This document shows positions 17,876 through 27,178 of a DNA stretch of 64,000 nucleotides, piece after piece. The translations under genes and the position numbers were made by a program. Each line of letters starts with the position of its first letter. Within the stretch, counting starts at the first letter, position 1. The DNA comes from Halanaerobium saccharolyticum (lineage in GTDB: Bacteria; Bacillota; Halanaerobiia; Halanaerobiales; Halanaerobiaceae). The stretch lies in contig NZ_QLME01000006.1 of the NCBI RefSeq assembly GCF_003259895.1, positions 62,001 through 126,000 on the forward strand, read 5' to 3'. The notes below the pieces were generated by a model, which searched no databases, was not told the origin of the DNA, and was given only the letters and a program-made list of their open reading frames with translations.

Positions 17876-18940
17876 TTATTTATTTTCAAGTTCCGCCAGC
17901 CGCTTTTCCAGCTGCTTTATTTTATCAATATATTTTGGCAGCCGCCGCAAATAAGCCTGTTCTTTAAGAGCTTCCCGGTGAATCTGGGCTGGAGCTCCCG
18001 AAATAAAATCACCTTCGTTAGTTGGTGAAGTAACCATTGCTCTGGCTGCTGCAGTAGTGTTATCAGCTAATTTAATATGACCAACAACTCCGGATTGTCC
18101 ACCCAGTGTCACCCGGCGGCCCAATTTCGTACTGCCGGCAATCCCGGTATGAGCAATTAAAAGTGATTCTTCGCCAACTTCAACATTATGTCCAATCTGA
18201 ATTAAATTATCAAGTTTACTTCCCTGCCTGATAATAGTTGGTCCACTTGCTCCCCGATCAATTGTAACATTGGCTCCAATCTCAACTTCTGATTCGATAA
18301 TTACATTTCCCTGCTGGGGAATTTTATGATGACCATCTTTGTCTGTTGCAAAGCCAAAACCATCAGAACCAATTACAGCACCGGATTGGATTATAACCCG
18401 ATCCCTGATTATTGTACCTCTTTCAATAATAACACCTGGATGTAATAAGCAGTTATCACCAATTTCTACATCCGGTCCTATAATTACTCCTGGTGCCAGA
18501 ACAGTATCATTTCCGATTTTCACATTCTCGGCAATTACTACCCCTGGATGGATAGAAATATTTTTCCCTTTTTTTACTGATTCATCAATTACAGCTTTAT
18601 TAGAAATTTTCCTGTTTTCATAAGGTCTGGGTGTTAATAAATCAGCAATCTGGGCGTAAGCCCGCCTCGGATTATCTGTCAGCAAAAATGTTTTATTTGT
18701 CTCTGCAGCCGAATCCAGCTGTTCATAAATTTCATAACCGCTGACGATCACTGCTGCCTCAGAATTTAAGGCTTTAATTAAATATTCTTCCTGATCAGCA
18801 AAGGTAACTGATTTTTGATTACTTTCTTCTATCCCCCGGGCATTATCAACAGATATTTCTTGATTCCCTCTGATTTCGGAAGCTGTAATTTCTGCTAATT
18901 TCTGCAGCTGATAATTAATTTCTGGATTATTTTCTGTCAA
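17876..18940 (-). CDS. lpxD: UDP-3-O-acylglucosamine N-acyltransferase
   Basis: Left-handed beta-helix acyltransferase that adds the second acyl chain in lipid A synthesis. An N-terminal uridine-binding domain (about 1-100) precedes many hexapeptide repeats. The family motif [18 protein letters not shown] and the catalytic His region [13 protein letters not shown] are present. I chose TTG 18940 because AAGGAGG lies 11 bases before it; GTG 18970 would start upstream of that site. The protein is then about 354 residues, close to E. coli LpxD (341). Confidence 0.93.
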   Translation of the reverse strand: MTENNPEINYQLQKLAEITASEIRGNQEISVDNARGIEESNQKSVTFADQEEYLIKALNSEAAVIVSGYEIYEQLDSAAETNKTFLLTDNPRRAYAQIADLLTPRPYENRKISNKAVIDESVKKGKNISIHPGVVIAENVKIGNDTVLAPGVIIGPDVEIGDNCLLHPGVIIERGTIIRDRVIIQSGAVIGSDGFGFATDKDGHHKIPQQGNVIIESEVEIGANVTIDRGASGPTIIRQGSKLDNLIQIGHNVEVGEESLLIAHTGIAGSTKLGRRVTLGGQSGVVGHIKLADNTTAAARAMVTSPTNEGDFISGAPAQIHREALKEQAYLRRLPKYIDKIKQLEKRLAELENK

Positions 18941-19017
18941 TTTTATCTTATCCTCCTTAAAAACTATCACATTTATTTGATGTTATTCTAATTATTATTT
19001 TTTTCTATTCTTAATAT

Positions 19018-19371
19018 TTACCTGTAATTTTCATCTATCCGGGCAGCCAATTCCCGGGTAATATTCTTACCACCCTGATAAATTGATTGATCAATTAAAA
19101 TACTGCTGTAGCTTTTTTCTGCTGCCAGTTCTGCAGATTCAGATCTCAAAATTTCCATTATTTTATTTTCTGCCTCTGCTAAAGAGATTTCTTCCACTTC
19201 TGGATCAGCTGAACTCTCAGCTTTTATCTGGCTGAGATGAGCACTGGCAGCAATTACCTGTTCTAAATTGATTACTGCTGTTTCCTCTTCTTTTTCCAGA
19301 AAAAGAGGCAGCATTAATGCCATAATAATAATAAATACCGCAGCAGCCTTTCGATAATAATACATCGCCAT
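19018..19371 (-). CDS. Short Skp/OmpH-like protein
   Basis: About 117 residues: a basic N-terminus, one hydrophobic segment (about 9-24), then a short acidic region. The end YQGGKNITRELAARI matches the C-terminal strand of Skp/OmpH proteins. The long coiled-coil arm of Skp is largely missing, so it cannot form the normal grasping trimer by itself. GGGAGGG lies just before ATG 19371. It is the last of three Skp-like genes between bamA and lpxD. Confidence 0.6.
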   Translation of the reverse strand: MAMYYYRKAAAVFIIIMALMLPLFLEKEEETAVINLEQVIAASAHLSQIKAESSADPEVEEISLAEAENKIMEILRSESAELAAEKSYSSILIDQSIYQGGKNITRELAARIDENYR

Positions 19372-19385
19372 CAAACCCTCCCGAA

Positions 19386-20273
19386 TTAGTAATACTTCTC
19401 GCGTGTGTTTTCTATTAATTGTTCCATTTCAGCCGACTTTTGTTCCCGTGTGGAAGCTAAATCACTTTTTATTTCTTCTCTGGCCTGAGCCAGCTCGTTT
19501 TCAATTTCCTGTCTCTGCTCAGAGAGAATTTGCTGATGTTCAGCTCTTATTTGTTCCCTGTAAGCTGCATACTGCTGATTAAAATTCATAATCAGGGTAC
19601 TGGTCCGGCTGGAAATAGACTCATTTAACTGAGAATTTTTTTCGGCCATCAGTGCCTGCTGTTCCGCCTTTACTTTCTCCAGCTGCTGTTGATATTCTTT
19701 TCTTTCACTCTCAGTCCGGGCAATAAATTCAATTTTAAGTCTAAGATTAATCATCTCCAGATAATTGTCTCTGATCTGTTCCTGATTAAAGTCAGAATAT
19801 TGATTTCTTATTTCCTGCCGCAGCTGCTGTAATTCCTGAGAAAGATCCGCTTCTAACTGCTGCCGTTTTTCCTGCAGTAAGTTATCTTCTCTCTCAGCCA
19901 GGCGTCTTTGTTCAGCTTCCAGGGTCAGCATTCTTTCTTCTCTTAAACCATTCATTCTTTCTAAGTGGTTGGCACTAATAACTGCCAGCATGCTTTCTCT
20001 GCTCTGCTGCATTAGTTCAAAACTTCTCTCTCTTAATTCTTCCTGAAATCTCGACTTCTCAGCCGCCATTGCTACCTCCATAGTTTGAGGATCAGAATCA
20101 AAAATAACGGGGCTTTCTGGAAAACCCAGTTCTCTTTTCTGGAGACTATAAGTCGAATATTCTTCTCTCTGCTGAGGGGTAAACACATAGATAAAGAGAA
20201 AAGCAAAAATTAAAGCCAGTAGAATTGCAGTCAAAAACTTTAATGAGATAAAATGATAATCATGTTTATCCAT
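19386..20273 (-). CDS. Membrane-anchored coiled-coil protein in the Skp cluster
   Basis: About 295 residues: one membrane anchor (about 10-33), then an almost unbroken, Glu/Gln/Arg-rich coiled coil from about residue 60 to the C-terminus. No terminal Skp strand motif can be seen. It lies between two OmpH-like genes, so a periplasmic chaperone or envelope-spanning role is inferred from place and shape. ATG 20273 is chosen because AAAGGAG lies eight bases upstream; TTG 20297 precedes that site. I cannot name the family with certainty. Confidence 0.65.
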   Translation of the reverse strand: MDKHDYHFISLKFLTAILLALIFAFLFIYVFTPQQREEYSTYSLQKRELGFPESPVIFDSDPQTMEVAMAAEKSRFQEELRERSFELMQQSRESMLAVISANHLERMNGLREERMLTLEAEQRRLAEREDNLLQEKRQQLEADLSQELQQLRQEIRNQYSDFNQEQIRDNYLEMINLRLKIEFIARTESERKEYQQQLEKVKAEQQALMAEKNSQLNESISSRTSTLIMNFNQQYAAYREQIRAEHQQILSEQRQEIENELAQAREEIKSDLASTREQKSAEMEQLIENTREKYY

Positions 20274-20350
20274 CTGCTTTTCTCCTTTCTTTGCCAAAGA
20301 TTAAAGACTTCTTTTGCTGGACTATTAATCAATGATTTGAGTTTAGCCTG

Positions 20351-20809
20351 TTATTTTTCCCACTCTGCCTTTAGTTTTTCCAGAACATCATCAGTTAAAT
20401 TATAGCCGCCATATAAAACCTGCTCTTCTTCTAAAACAAATTTTACCTTTTGCTCTGCTGCGGTCTCCTTAATTATTTTTTCTACTTCTTCGGTAACTGA
20501 AGTTAAAAGCTCGGATTCCAGATTCTGCAGCTGCTGCTGATATTGGACTAACATTTCTTTTTGTTCAGTACCTGACAGTTCTTCAGCCTCTAATTCCAGC
20601 TGCTGCTGATACTCCGCTGCTTTTTGATTTAAGGCCTGCTCAGCTGCTGTTCTTGCCGGATGTTCTGCAAAGACCCGCTCTAAATTAACATAGGCGGCTT
20701 TATCAACAGATTCATCTTCTGTCAGCACTCCGAGAATAATTACTGCAGCCAGAATTGCTGTTAATAAAAGCAATGCTGCAAATTGAAATTTGCGGTCACT
20801 CCAATTCAT
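20351..20809 (-). CDS. OmpH/Skp family periplasmic chaperone
   Basis: 152-residue protein with an N-terminal hydrophobic segment (about 10-28) and the OmpH pattern: AAYVNLERVFAEHPARTAAEQAL, a Gln/Glu-rich coiled-coil hairpin (about 60-125), then VLYGGYNLTDDVLEKL. Skp chaperones hold unfolded outer-membrane proteins in the periplasm before BamA. No clear signal peptidase site follows the hydrophobic segment, so it may stay anchored. It lies 135 bases downstream of bamA, as skp does in E. coli. Confidence 0.82.
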   Translation of the reverse strand: MNWSDRKFQFAALLLLTAILAAVIILGVLTEDESVDKAAYVNLERVFAEHPARTAAEQALNQKAAEYQQQLELEAEELSGTEQKEMLVQYQQQLQNLESELLTSVTEEVEKIIKETAAEQKVKFVLEEEQVLYGGYNLTDDVLEKLKAEWEK

Positions 20810-20944
20810 CTTTTAATTCCCCCAGGTGGTTTTATTTATTATTAAATACAAATGGTATCTCTTATTAAATATTAAGTCTAAATTGGATGATTGTTTTAGC
20901 TAAGAACTTAATAATTAACTTCAGCCAACCCTCATAATTTAACT

Positions 20945-22675
20945 CTAAAAGGTATTACCGATACTAAAGTGCAGCTGACCATCCTGATCTTCATCCCAGC
21001 CGTAATCAAGGCGGAGCTGGCCAACAGGAGTGTTCATTCTCATCCCTAAACCATAACCATACTTTAAATCATCAAGGGAAATACTGTCTCTATCTTCCCA
21101 GACATTACCGGCATCTGTAAATAGAACTCCGGTAAAGCTCTCATTAAAGGGAATTCGATATTCTAAGTTTAATAACAGAAGATTGTTGTTTGCTCGATCA
21201 GCAGAATCAAAGTCACTACGTTCATAGCCACGCAGGCTATCTGAACCGCCAAGGTCATATTCTTCCCCTCCAAGTGGAGTTCGCGGATCACTTAAGCCCA
21301 GCTTCATCCGGGCAGCTACTGCATGGTCGCTAAAGCCGGGGAAATATCTGCGGCTGTCCCAATTAAATTTAGTGAAATCCATATTTCCTCCCATAAAACC
21401 TCCTGCATATTCTACACTAAAGTTATTAATAGAACCACTGGTAGGATGGAATCGATTATTGGAAGTATCCCTGTTAAAGGAAAGTGTAAGTGATCGCAAC
21501 TCAGTATCAGTAAATTTTTCTCCTTCTATAACATCACTATAATCGGGATTGGTTTCATCCCAAACCTCTTCTGTATCTTCAATTCTATATCTTAAAGACG
21601 TGCTCCAGTCTTTAGGAAGTGGGTGTCCCAGGCTTAAACTACCACCTTTACTCTTCCTGATATAGTCTAAACTTTCATCTGATCCTGAATAAGAGGTCGT
21701 TCTATCTGTTTCACGATCATAAACACTAAAACCAAATGAATAATTAGTATCCATCAAATATGGTTCATAGAAATTTAAAGAATAGGTTGTGGTGTCACCA
21801 AACTGCCACTTAGCTCCAATATTCTGGCCATTACCAAATAGGTTTTTCTCACTCGCTTCTACAAATCCTATCCAACCATCTGTAGAACTGTAACCTCCAC
21901 CAAAATTAAGGCGCCCGGTATTGGCCTCATCAAGATTAATCACCAGTTTAGCAAGATTATTCTCACTGTCTACCCGCTCCAGCTCAGGGTTAATATTTTC
22001 GAAGTACTCGAGACGATATAAATTCTGATAACCCCGCTGAATTTTATTGATATTTATTATCTCTCCAGCTTCTATCGGCATTTCTCTTAAGATAACATCA
22101 TTATCTGTTTTAGTATTACCACTAATTTCGACAGTATCAAGACGCCCCGGACTAATCTCAACTGTCAGTACACCCTCATCTGAAATATTAACATTTTTAT
22201 ATCTGGCTAAAATATATCCATCATCCTGCATTTTTTCCTGAAAAGATTTTAAGTTTTGATTCATCTTTTTAACATTTAAAACAGTACCTGTCTGTAAATC
22301 AAGTTCATTTTTTATTGAAGCTGCTGTATATAGTCCTTCATAGCCGGAAAGTTCAATTGCTTCCAGGACAGGATTTTCAACAACTTCAAAAATAACATTT
22401 AGGCCACCTTCAAAATTTTCAAAAACTATATTTACATCAGAAAAATAACCCAGATCAAAAACTGACTGCATATCAGCCCGCAGTGCTTCCTGATCTGTCT
22501 GATCACCAACCTCAGTTTGAACTGCATTTAAAATTTCAAAATCACCGACGTAATCATTACCCTGTACAGTAATTTTTGTAATCTCATTAATTGGGATATT
22601 TTGAGCTGCAGCTGCACTGGAAAAGCTCAGTAATAATGTTAAAATAAGTAGTGCTGACAATAAACCTTTTTTCAT
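20945..22675 (-). CDS. bamA: BamA-like outer-membrane protein assembly factor
   Basis: 576-residue Omp85 protein. A Sec signal peptide (about 1-25) is followed by three POTRA domains (about 29-103, 104-183, 184-258) and a 16-strand-type barrel ending LHFSIGNTF. E. coli BamA has five POTRAs; the shorter set is seen in other diderm Firmicutes. It would insert barrel proteins, such as the OmpM-type porin here, into the outer membrane. tamB lies directly upstream and skp-like genes downstream. TamA is a possible alternative, since tamB is adjacent, but this is the only Omp85 gene in the window. Confidence 0.9.
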   Translation of the reverse strand: MKKGLLSALLILTLLLSFSSAAAAQNIPINEITKITVQGNDYVGDFEILNAVQTEVGDQTDQEALRADMQSVFDLGYFSDVNIVFENFEGGLNVIFEVVENPVLEAIELSGYEGLYTAASIKNELDLQTGTVLNVKKMNQNLKSFQEKMQDDGYILARYKNVNISDEGVLTVEISPGRLDTVEISGNTKTDNDVILREMPIEAGEIININKIQRGYQNLYRLEYFENINPELERVDSENNLAKLVINLDEANTGRLNFGGGYSSTDGWIGFVEASEKNLFGNGQNIGAKWQFGDTTTYSLNFYEPYLMDTNYSFGFSVYDRETDRTTSYSGSDESLDYIRKSKGGSLSLGHPLPKDWSTSLRYRIEDTEEVWDETNPDYSDVIEGEKFTDTELRSLTLSFNRDTSNNRFHPTSGSINNFSVEYAGGFMGGNMDFTKFNWDSRRYFPGFSDHAVAARMKLGLSDPRTPLGGEEYDLGGSDSLRGYERSDFDSADRANNNLLLLNLEYRIPFNESFTGVLFTDAGNVWEDRDSISLDDLKYGYGLGMRMNTPVGQLRLDYGWDEDQDGQLHFSIGNTF

Positions 22676-22726
22676 TTCCTTGGCCTCCTAGTATTTTATT
22701 CAAATTATAGAGATTGATCAAACTAA

Positions 22727-25700
22727 CTAAAATTCAATTTCTGTTTCTATACTGATTTGATATTCCTGATCACCAAAATAAGTACCCTTGAGAACAGTTG
22801 GTTCTGTTAAATTATATTGAAAAGATATTTCTTCTTCTCTGCCTTCCTGATTAAAATAGTTTGCATATTCTAAATACAGTCTATCTGTAATATTTTTACC
22901 TAAATAAATTGTAAACTCTCTCTCTGTACCATACTGAAAAGCATTTATTTCTGCTCTATCAAGTGAAAATATTGTTTCAAAATCAGATTCAAGATCGGAG
23001 AGTACTCCGCGCTGTAAAAATGAATTTACAACCCGCATCAATTCCTGCCAGATAATATTTTGAACACCTATCTCTTCCCCTCCGATAATCGCAGACCCCA
23101 GAGCTCCCTGAGTTGAAAGCAGGTTTAGAATTTCCTCTTCTGTAAGATCAGTATTTGAACTGAGGGTAATTCTCATATCATCTGCAGGGCCGGTCAGATT
23201 AATAGTGATCTCGTTCCCCCCTGCATAAGTTACCGCATTAACACTGAGATCCGGAATATCGTTTTCATTCACAGGAGTAAAAATGGCTTCTGCATTTTCA
23301 AGATTAAACCGAGAATTATAGTAAGCAAATTCGCCTTCCTGACTGCGTAAACGCCCCTGCATTCTAAGGGGATCATCCAGAGTGTGATCAAACTGCAGAT
23401 TAAGAGTTCCTGTTTCTACAATAATTTCCATATTTTCATTTTCTACCCTTACATTTTCTCCCGGTCTAATATCCAGGTTTATTTCTGGAATAAAAGCATC
23501 TGGATCAGCTTCATTTTGGGGCCATTCAAAGGGAATGCCAATTACAAAATCATGAGTTACTAAATCCCCCTCTAAAACTGGATTCAACAGGGGACCAACA
23601 AAAGCCAATTCTGCATCAAAGTTTCCTGCCAGTGAACCCTGTTCAAAATATAGCTGTTGACCATTTAAAGATAAATTCCAGAAATTTTCTAAATCAAAGA
23701 AATCCATACTGCCGCTGGCAGCAAAATTACCTTCTGCAAAAAGTCCACTTAAATTTTCTACTTCAGCACTTCCCTGATTAAGATTGATTGAGCCCCTTAA
23801 ATCCTCAATTGGATGAGTGAGTCCAAGTTCCAGATTTTCAGCCGCCAGTTCAAGCTCTCCTCCAAGCTGGGGAGACTGCAGACTGCCTTCCGCTCTAAAG
23901 GCACCATCAATGCTGCCGGAAGCGGAATAGCCCTCTCCCAGAAAAGAAATCAAAAAATCTAAAGGTAAAGCTTCAAGATTAGAACTTAAATTTAACTGAT
24001 CATCGACCATAGAATAACTTCCATCTACTGTCAGTTCCCCACCACCACTATAATTAATGCTTTCGGAAGCTGAAAATCTTCTGTCGCTTTCCAGAAGTAT
24101 TTCCCCTTCCACTAATTCCACACTATTGCCATTAACACTTAATTCCCGCAGCTGGTGGGTGAGCCTCACGATGGGAGCTTCCAGACCGCCTTCAATACTA
24201 CCACTAAAGTCTAAAAGACTACTTAAATTAAAATTAAAATCATACTGTCTGGAACTAAAATCAAGCCTCAGCTCTGAAGCCTCAAAATCAAGAGCCAGAT
24301 TTTCATCAACTGTACCAGTTAAAGTTAAATTGCCCTGATTTGCCTCAGACTCTGCCCTGAGATCTACCTGAGCCTGATAATCCAGACCCTGAGAGTTTAA
24401 ATCTACAGCCCCGGCAAAAATCAAATCCTCTGCCAGGGGATAAAAATCAGCAAACTTAAGGCTTAATTCTCGAGTTGAAACTTCCAGCAGCTCCAGCTTT
24501 AATTCAGTTTTAACTTCATTATTTAAATCAAAAACTCTACCATTTAAATTATAGCTGCCGGAATCAACAGCAAAATTAAACTGCTCAATTGAAATTGTAT
24601 TTTCAATCAAATTATAGCTGAATGAGTTATCAGCAATCTCAATTCCCAGTTCAGCAAAACTCAAATCCTGAGAACCAAGTTCAAAATCAAAAACTGTATT
24701 TTCCAGATCACCGCTGAGATTTCCTGTTAAAGATAGACTCCCATTCAGATTATTGGCAGCATACTGATAATTATTTAAATAACTGGCAGGTTCAAAGTTA
24801 TCCAGCTCTAAATCTATATCAAATCCCTGAGTAAAATTAAAACGTCCAGCAGCATTTAATTGTACATTCTGCTGTTTAGCAGTTAAATTATTGATTATAA
24901 AATCTCCATTGGCTCTGCTAATTTCTGCCATCAGATTGGAAAATTCAATTTCCTGACCGTCAAATTCCAGAATACTGTTGGGGGCATCTAAGCTCAGATC
25001 AAGATTATAATCAGCAATTTGGCCGCTAAGAGCCGCCTGAAGCTGAACTTCTCCGCTTAAAGGCAGAGGCTGACCACTAAAAGCTGCTAGATCTTCAAAA
25101 TATAAATCCTGACTGTTAAAAGTCAGCTTAAGTTCTGCCTCTTCCAGACGGGAAAGATTGTTTATCTGGCCTGAGGCAGCAACTGAAGCCTGTGCAATTT
25201 CTGCCTGCAGATCATTTATATTTAAATTGTCATTTTCATAGACTGCAGAAAATATAAGATCTTCCAGAAGATAACTATCATATTCTAGCTGCTTCATCTC
25301 TAACCTGATATTTACTGTCGGGTTTGTAAAACTATTTAAAATCGAACCTTCCAGATAATCAATATTGGGATTTAGCTCAGTTAAAATTGGCGCCTCCTGA
25401 GCCAGAAATTCATTTGCAATTTCCGGCTCCAGATTATGAGCTGCATAGCGAAGTTTTACTTCTTTGCTGTCCAGATCCAGCTCTCCCATCAGATCCAGGC
25501 GGCCGTAATCCGAAACTGCTTTAAAAGAATTGAGCAGCAGCTTATTATCTGTATACCAGAAAGAGCTGTCTATTTCAAAATCTGCTCCAGCTGCAGCTGT
25601 TTTAAAAGATAAGTTTAAGTCACCATTAGCTGATAAGCCCTGTTCTGGACCATAAAGTCCGGCTGCATCAACTCTAAAATCTAGACGCTCATCCCGGATT

Positions 25701-27148
25701 TTGCTAAGATGGGAAAGATAATCATTTTCTGATAATAATTCAATCTGATTTAAATTTGTAATTAAAGTTTCTGAGAGGCGAAAGTTTTCTGCCTCTGCAG
25801 ATAAAAGGTAATTTTCTTTTTCAAAATTATAACTTCCAGTTAAAGAAAGTTGATTTCCAGCAGCCAGTGAAAACTGGGCTCTATTTAGAAATAATTCTTC
25901 CTGATCAAGCAGAAAGGAAATTTCGGCTGAATTCAAAGCTGTATATTCACTGCTTAAATCGCTTGCAGAGATTTCTGCAGCAGCGATTTCGAGCTGGTTG
26001 CCGGCTCCACTGAGATTAAAATCAAAGTCAAAAAGACCCTCGTTTAAATAAGGAGCTGCAAATTGATAGTCAAAATTAAAGTCTGCAGCTGCTGCTTTTA
26101 ATTGATAATTTAAAGATTGATCAATTTCTAGACTTAAATCAACAGCTTCCTGATCTATAAAAATTCTATTCTGATTAAGAACTAAACTCAGTTCAGGACC
26201 TGCTGCCTGAATATTTAAAACTGGAGCAGATAAAGCTATGTTTTCATTTTCTCCTTCAGCATAATTATAGCTGCTCTGGAGACCAAAATCATCAATGGAT
26301 AACTGACTCTGATAGCTGCTGATCCTATTGTTGCTAAAGATAACTTCTCCGCTAACAGAAGCCAGGCCAGCAAGAGTCTGCAGGTCAACTTCAAAATCCT
26401 GATAATTAAATTCGTTAAGCGGCAGGTTGGCTGCAGCTGATGCCAGATCAAACTCTTCTCCTGCAAAATATAAATCAGCATCAGCATTATCTTTATTAAA
26501 TTTTAAATCTAAATTACTTAAATTAAGATTATTGAGCTCCAAATCATTTTCCAGCTGCAGCTGTCTGAGCCTTACCCCAGCCGAAAGATTAAGCCTATAA
26601 TTATCAGTGCTGTCTGTTTCCAGACCGAGCTGCAGATCTGATAGTTCAAGCTGCAGAGCGGCTGTATTTAAAATTAAATTTGAATTTCTAATATTCACAT
26701 TTAAGTCAGCAAAAAAATCAGGCAGACTGAGTGCAGATAAAAGGTCAGCATTACTAAAATCACTTTCCCCATTATTATCTGCAGCAGACAAACTCTGATT
26801 TAGATTAATAAAATCTCCCTGAACTTCAATCTCTGCCCCGAGCAGTTCTATAAAATCAACTCTAACAATTTCTTCTTCGTTAAAGTTAAGGCTGTAATCA
26901 AGATTTAGACTTTCAGTTTTAAAAGAAGTACCATCTTCGGCAGTAAACTCAAAGTTATTAAGTCGAATCCGATTAAGAGGCCATAAAGAGACAGAGCTGA
27001 AAGAAATATCACCTGAAAACCTCTCTTCCAGAAAAGCAATAATATCCTCTTCAAAATATTGGGGTAAGCCTACCAGCAGACTTAAAAAATAAGCTGAGAT
27101 AAGCAGTAAAACTAATACTCCCAAAAGATATTTAATTTGCTTATCCAT
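22727..27148 (-). CDS. tamB: TamB/YdbH-family intermembrane protein
   Basis: 1473-residue AsmA/TamB-type protein with one N-terminal membrane helix (about 6-27). A very long series of amphipathic beta strands then builds the predicted hydrophobic groove, and the C-terminal TamB (DUF490) domain lies at about 1150-1473. It includes motifs such as GPADDMRITLSSNTDLTEEEILNLLSTQ. TamB-like proteins carry phospholipids to the outer membrane and help with barrel assembly. It precedes bamA by 51 bases, suggesting the two are made together. It is the largest gene in the window, with no frameshift. Confidence 0.92.
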   Translation of the reverse strand: MDKQIKYLLGVLVLLLISAYFLSLLVGLPQYFEEDIIAFLEERFSGDISFSSVSLWPLNRIRLNNFEFTAEDGTSFKTESLNLDYSLNFNEEEIVRVDFIELLGAEIEVQGDFINLNQSLSAADNNGESDFSNADLLSALSLPDFFADLNVNIRNSNLILNTAALQLELSDLQLGLETDSTDNYRLNLSAGVRLRQLQLENDLELNNLNLSNLDLKFNKDNADADLYFAGEEFDLASAAANLPLNEFNYQDFEVDLQTLAGLASVSGEVIFSNNRISSYQSQLSIDDFGLQSSYNYAEGENENIALSAPVLNIQAAGPELSLVLNQNRIFIDQEAVDLSLEIDQSLNYQLKAAAADFNFDYQFAAPYLNEGLFDFDFNLSGAGNQLEIAAAEISASDLSSEYTALNSAEISFLLDQEELFLNRAQFSLAAGNQLSLTGSYNFEKENYLLSAEAENFRLSETLITNLNQIELLSENDYLSHLSKIRDERLDFRVDAAGLYGPEQGLSANGDLNLSFKTAAAGADFEIDSSFWYTDNKLLLNSFKAVSDYGRLDLMGELDLDSKEVKLRYAAHNLEPEIANEFLAQEAPILTELNPNIDYLEGSILNSFTNPTVNIRLEMKQLEYDSYLLEDLIFSAVYENDNLNINDLQAEIAQASVAASGQINNLSRLEEAELKLTFNSQDLYFEDLAAFSGQPLPLSGEVQLQAALSGQIADYNLDLSLDAPNSILEFDGQEIEFSNLMAEISRANGDFIINNLTAKQQNVQLNAAGRFNFTQGFDIDLELDNFEPASYLNNYQYAANNLNGSLSLTGNLSGDLENTVFDFELGSQDLSFAELGIEIADNSFSYNLIENTISIEQFNFAVDSGSYNLNGRVFDLNNEVKTELKLELLEVSTRELSLKFADFYPLAEDLIFAGAVDLNSQGLDYQAQVDLRAESEANQGNLTLTGTVDENLALDFEASELRLDFSSRQYDFNFNLSSLLDFSGSIEGGLEAPIVRLTHQLRELSVNGNSVELVEGEILLESDRRFSASESINYSGGGELTVDGSYSMVDDQLNLSSNLEALPLDFLISFLGEGYSASGSIDGAFRAEGSLQSPQLGGELELAAENLELGLTHPIEDLRGSINLNQGSAEVENLSGLFAEGNFAASGSMDFFDLENFWNLSLNGQQLYFEQGSLAGNFDAELAFVGPLLNPVLEGDLVTHDFVIGIPFEWPQNEADPDAFIPEINLDIRPGENVRVENENMEIIVETGTLNLQFDHTLDDPLRMQGRLRSQEGEFAYYNSRFNLENAEAIFTPVNENDIPDLSVNAVTYAGGNEITINLTGPADDMRITLSSNTDLTEEEILNLLSTQGALGSAIIGGEEIGVQNIIWQELMRVVNSFLQRGVLSDLESDFETIFSLDRAEINAFQYGTEREFTIYLGKNITDRLYLEYANYFNQEGREEEISFQYNLTEPTVLKGTYFGDQEYQISIETEIEF

Positions 27149-27178
27149 TTAAAAACCTCCAGAAATCATTGAGTATGC

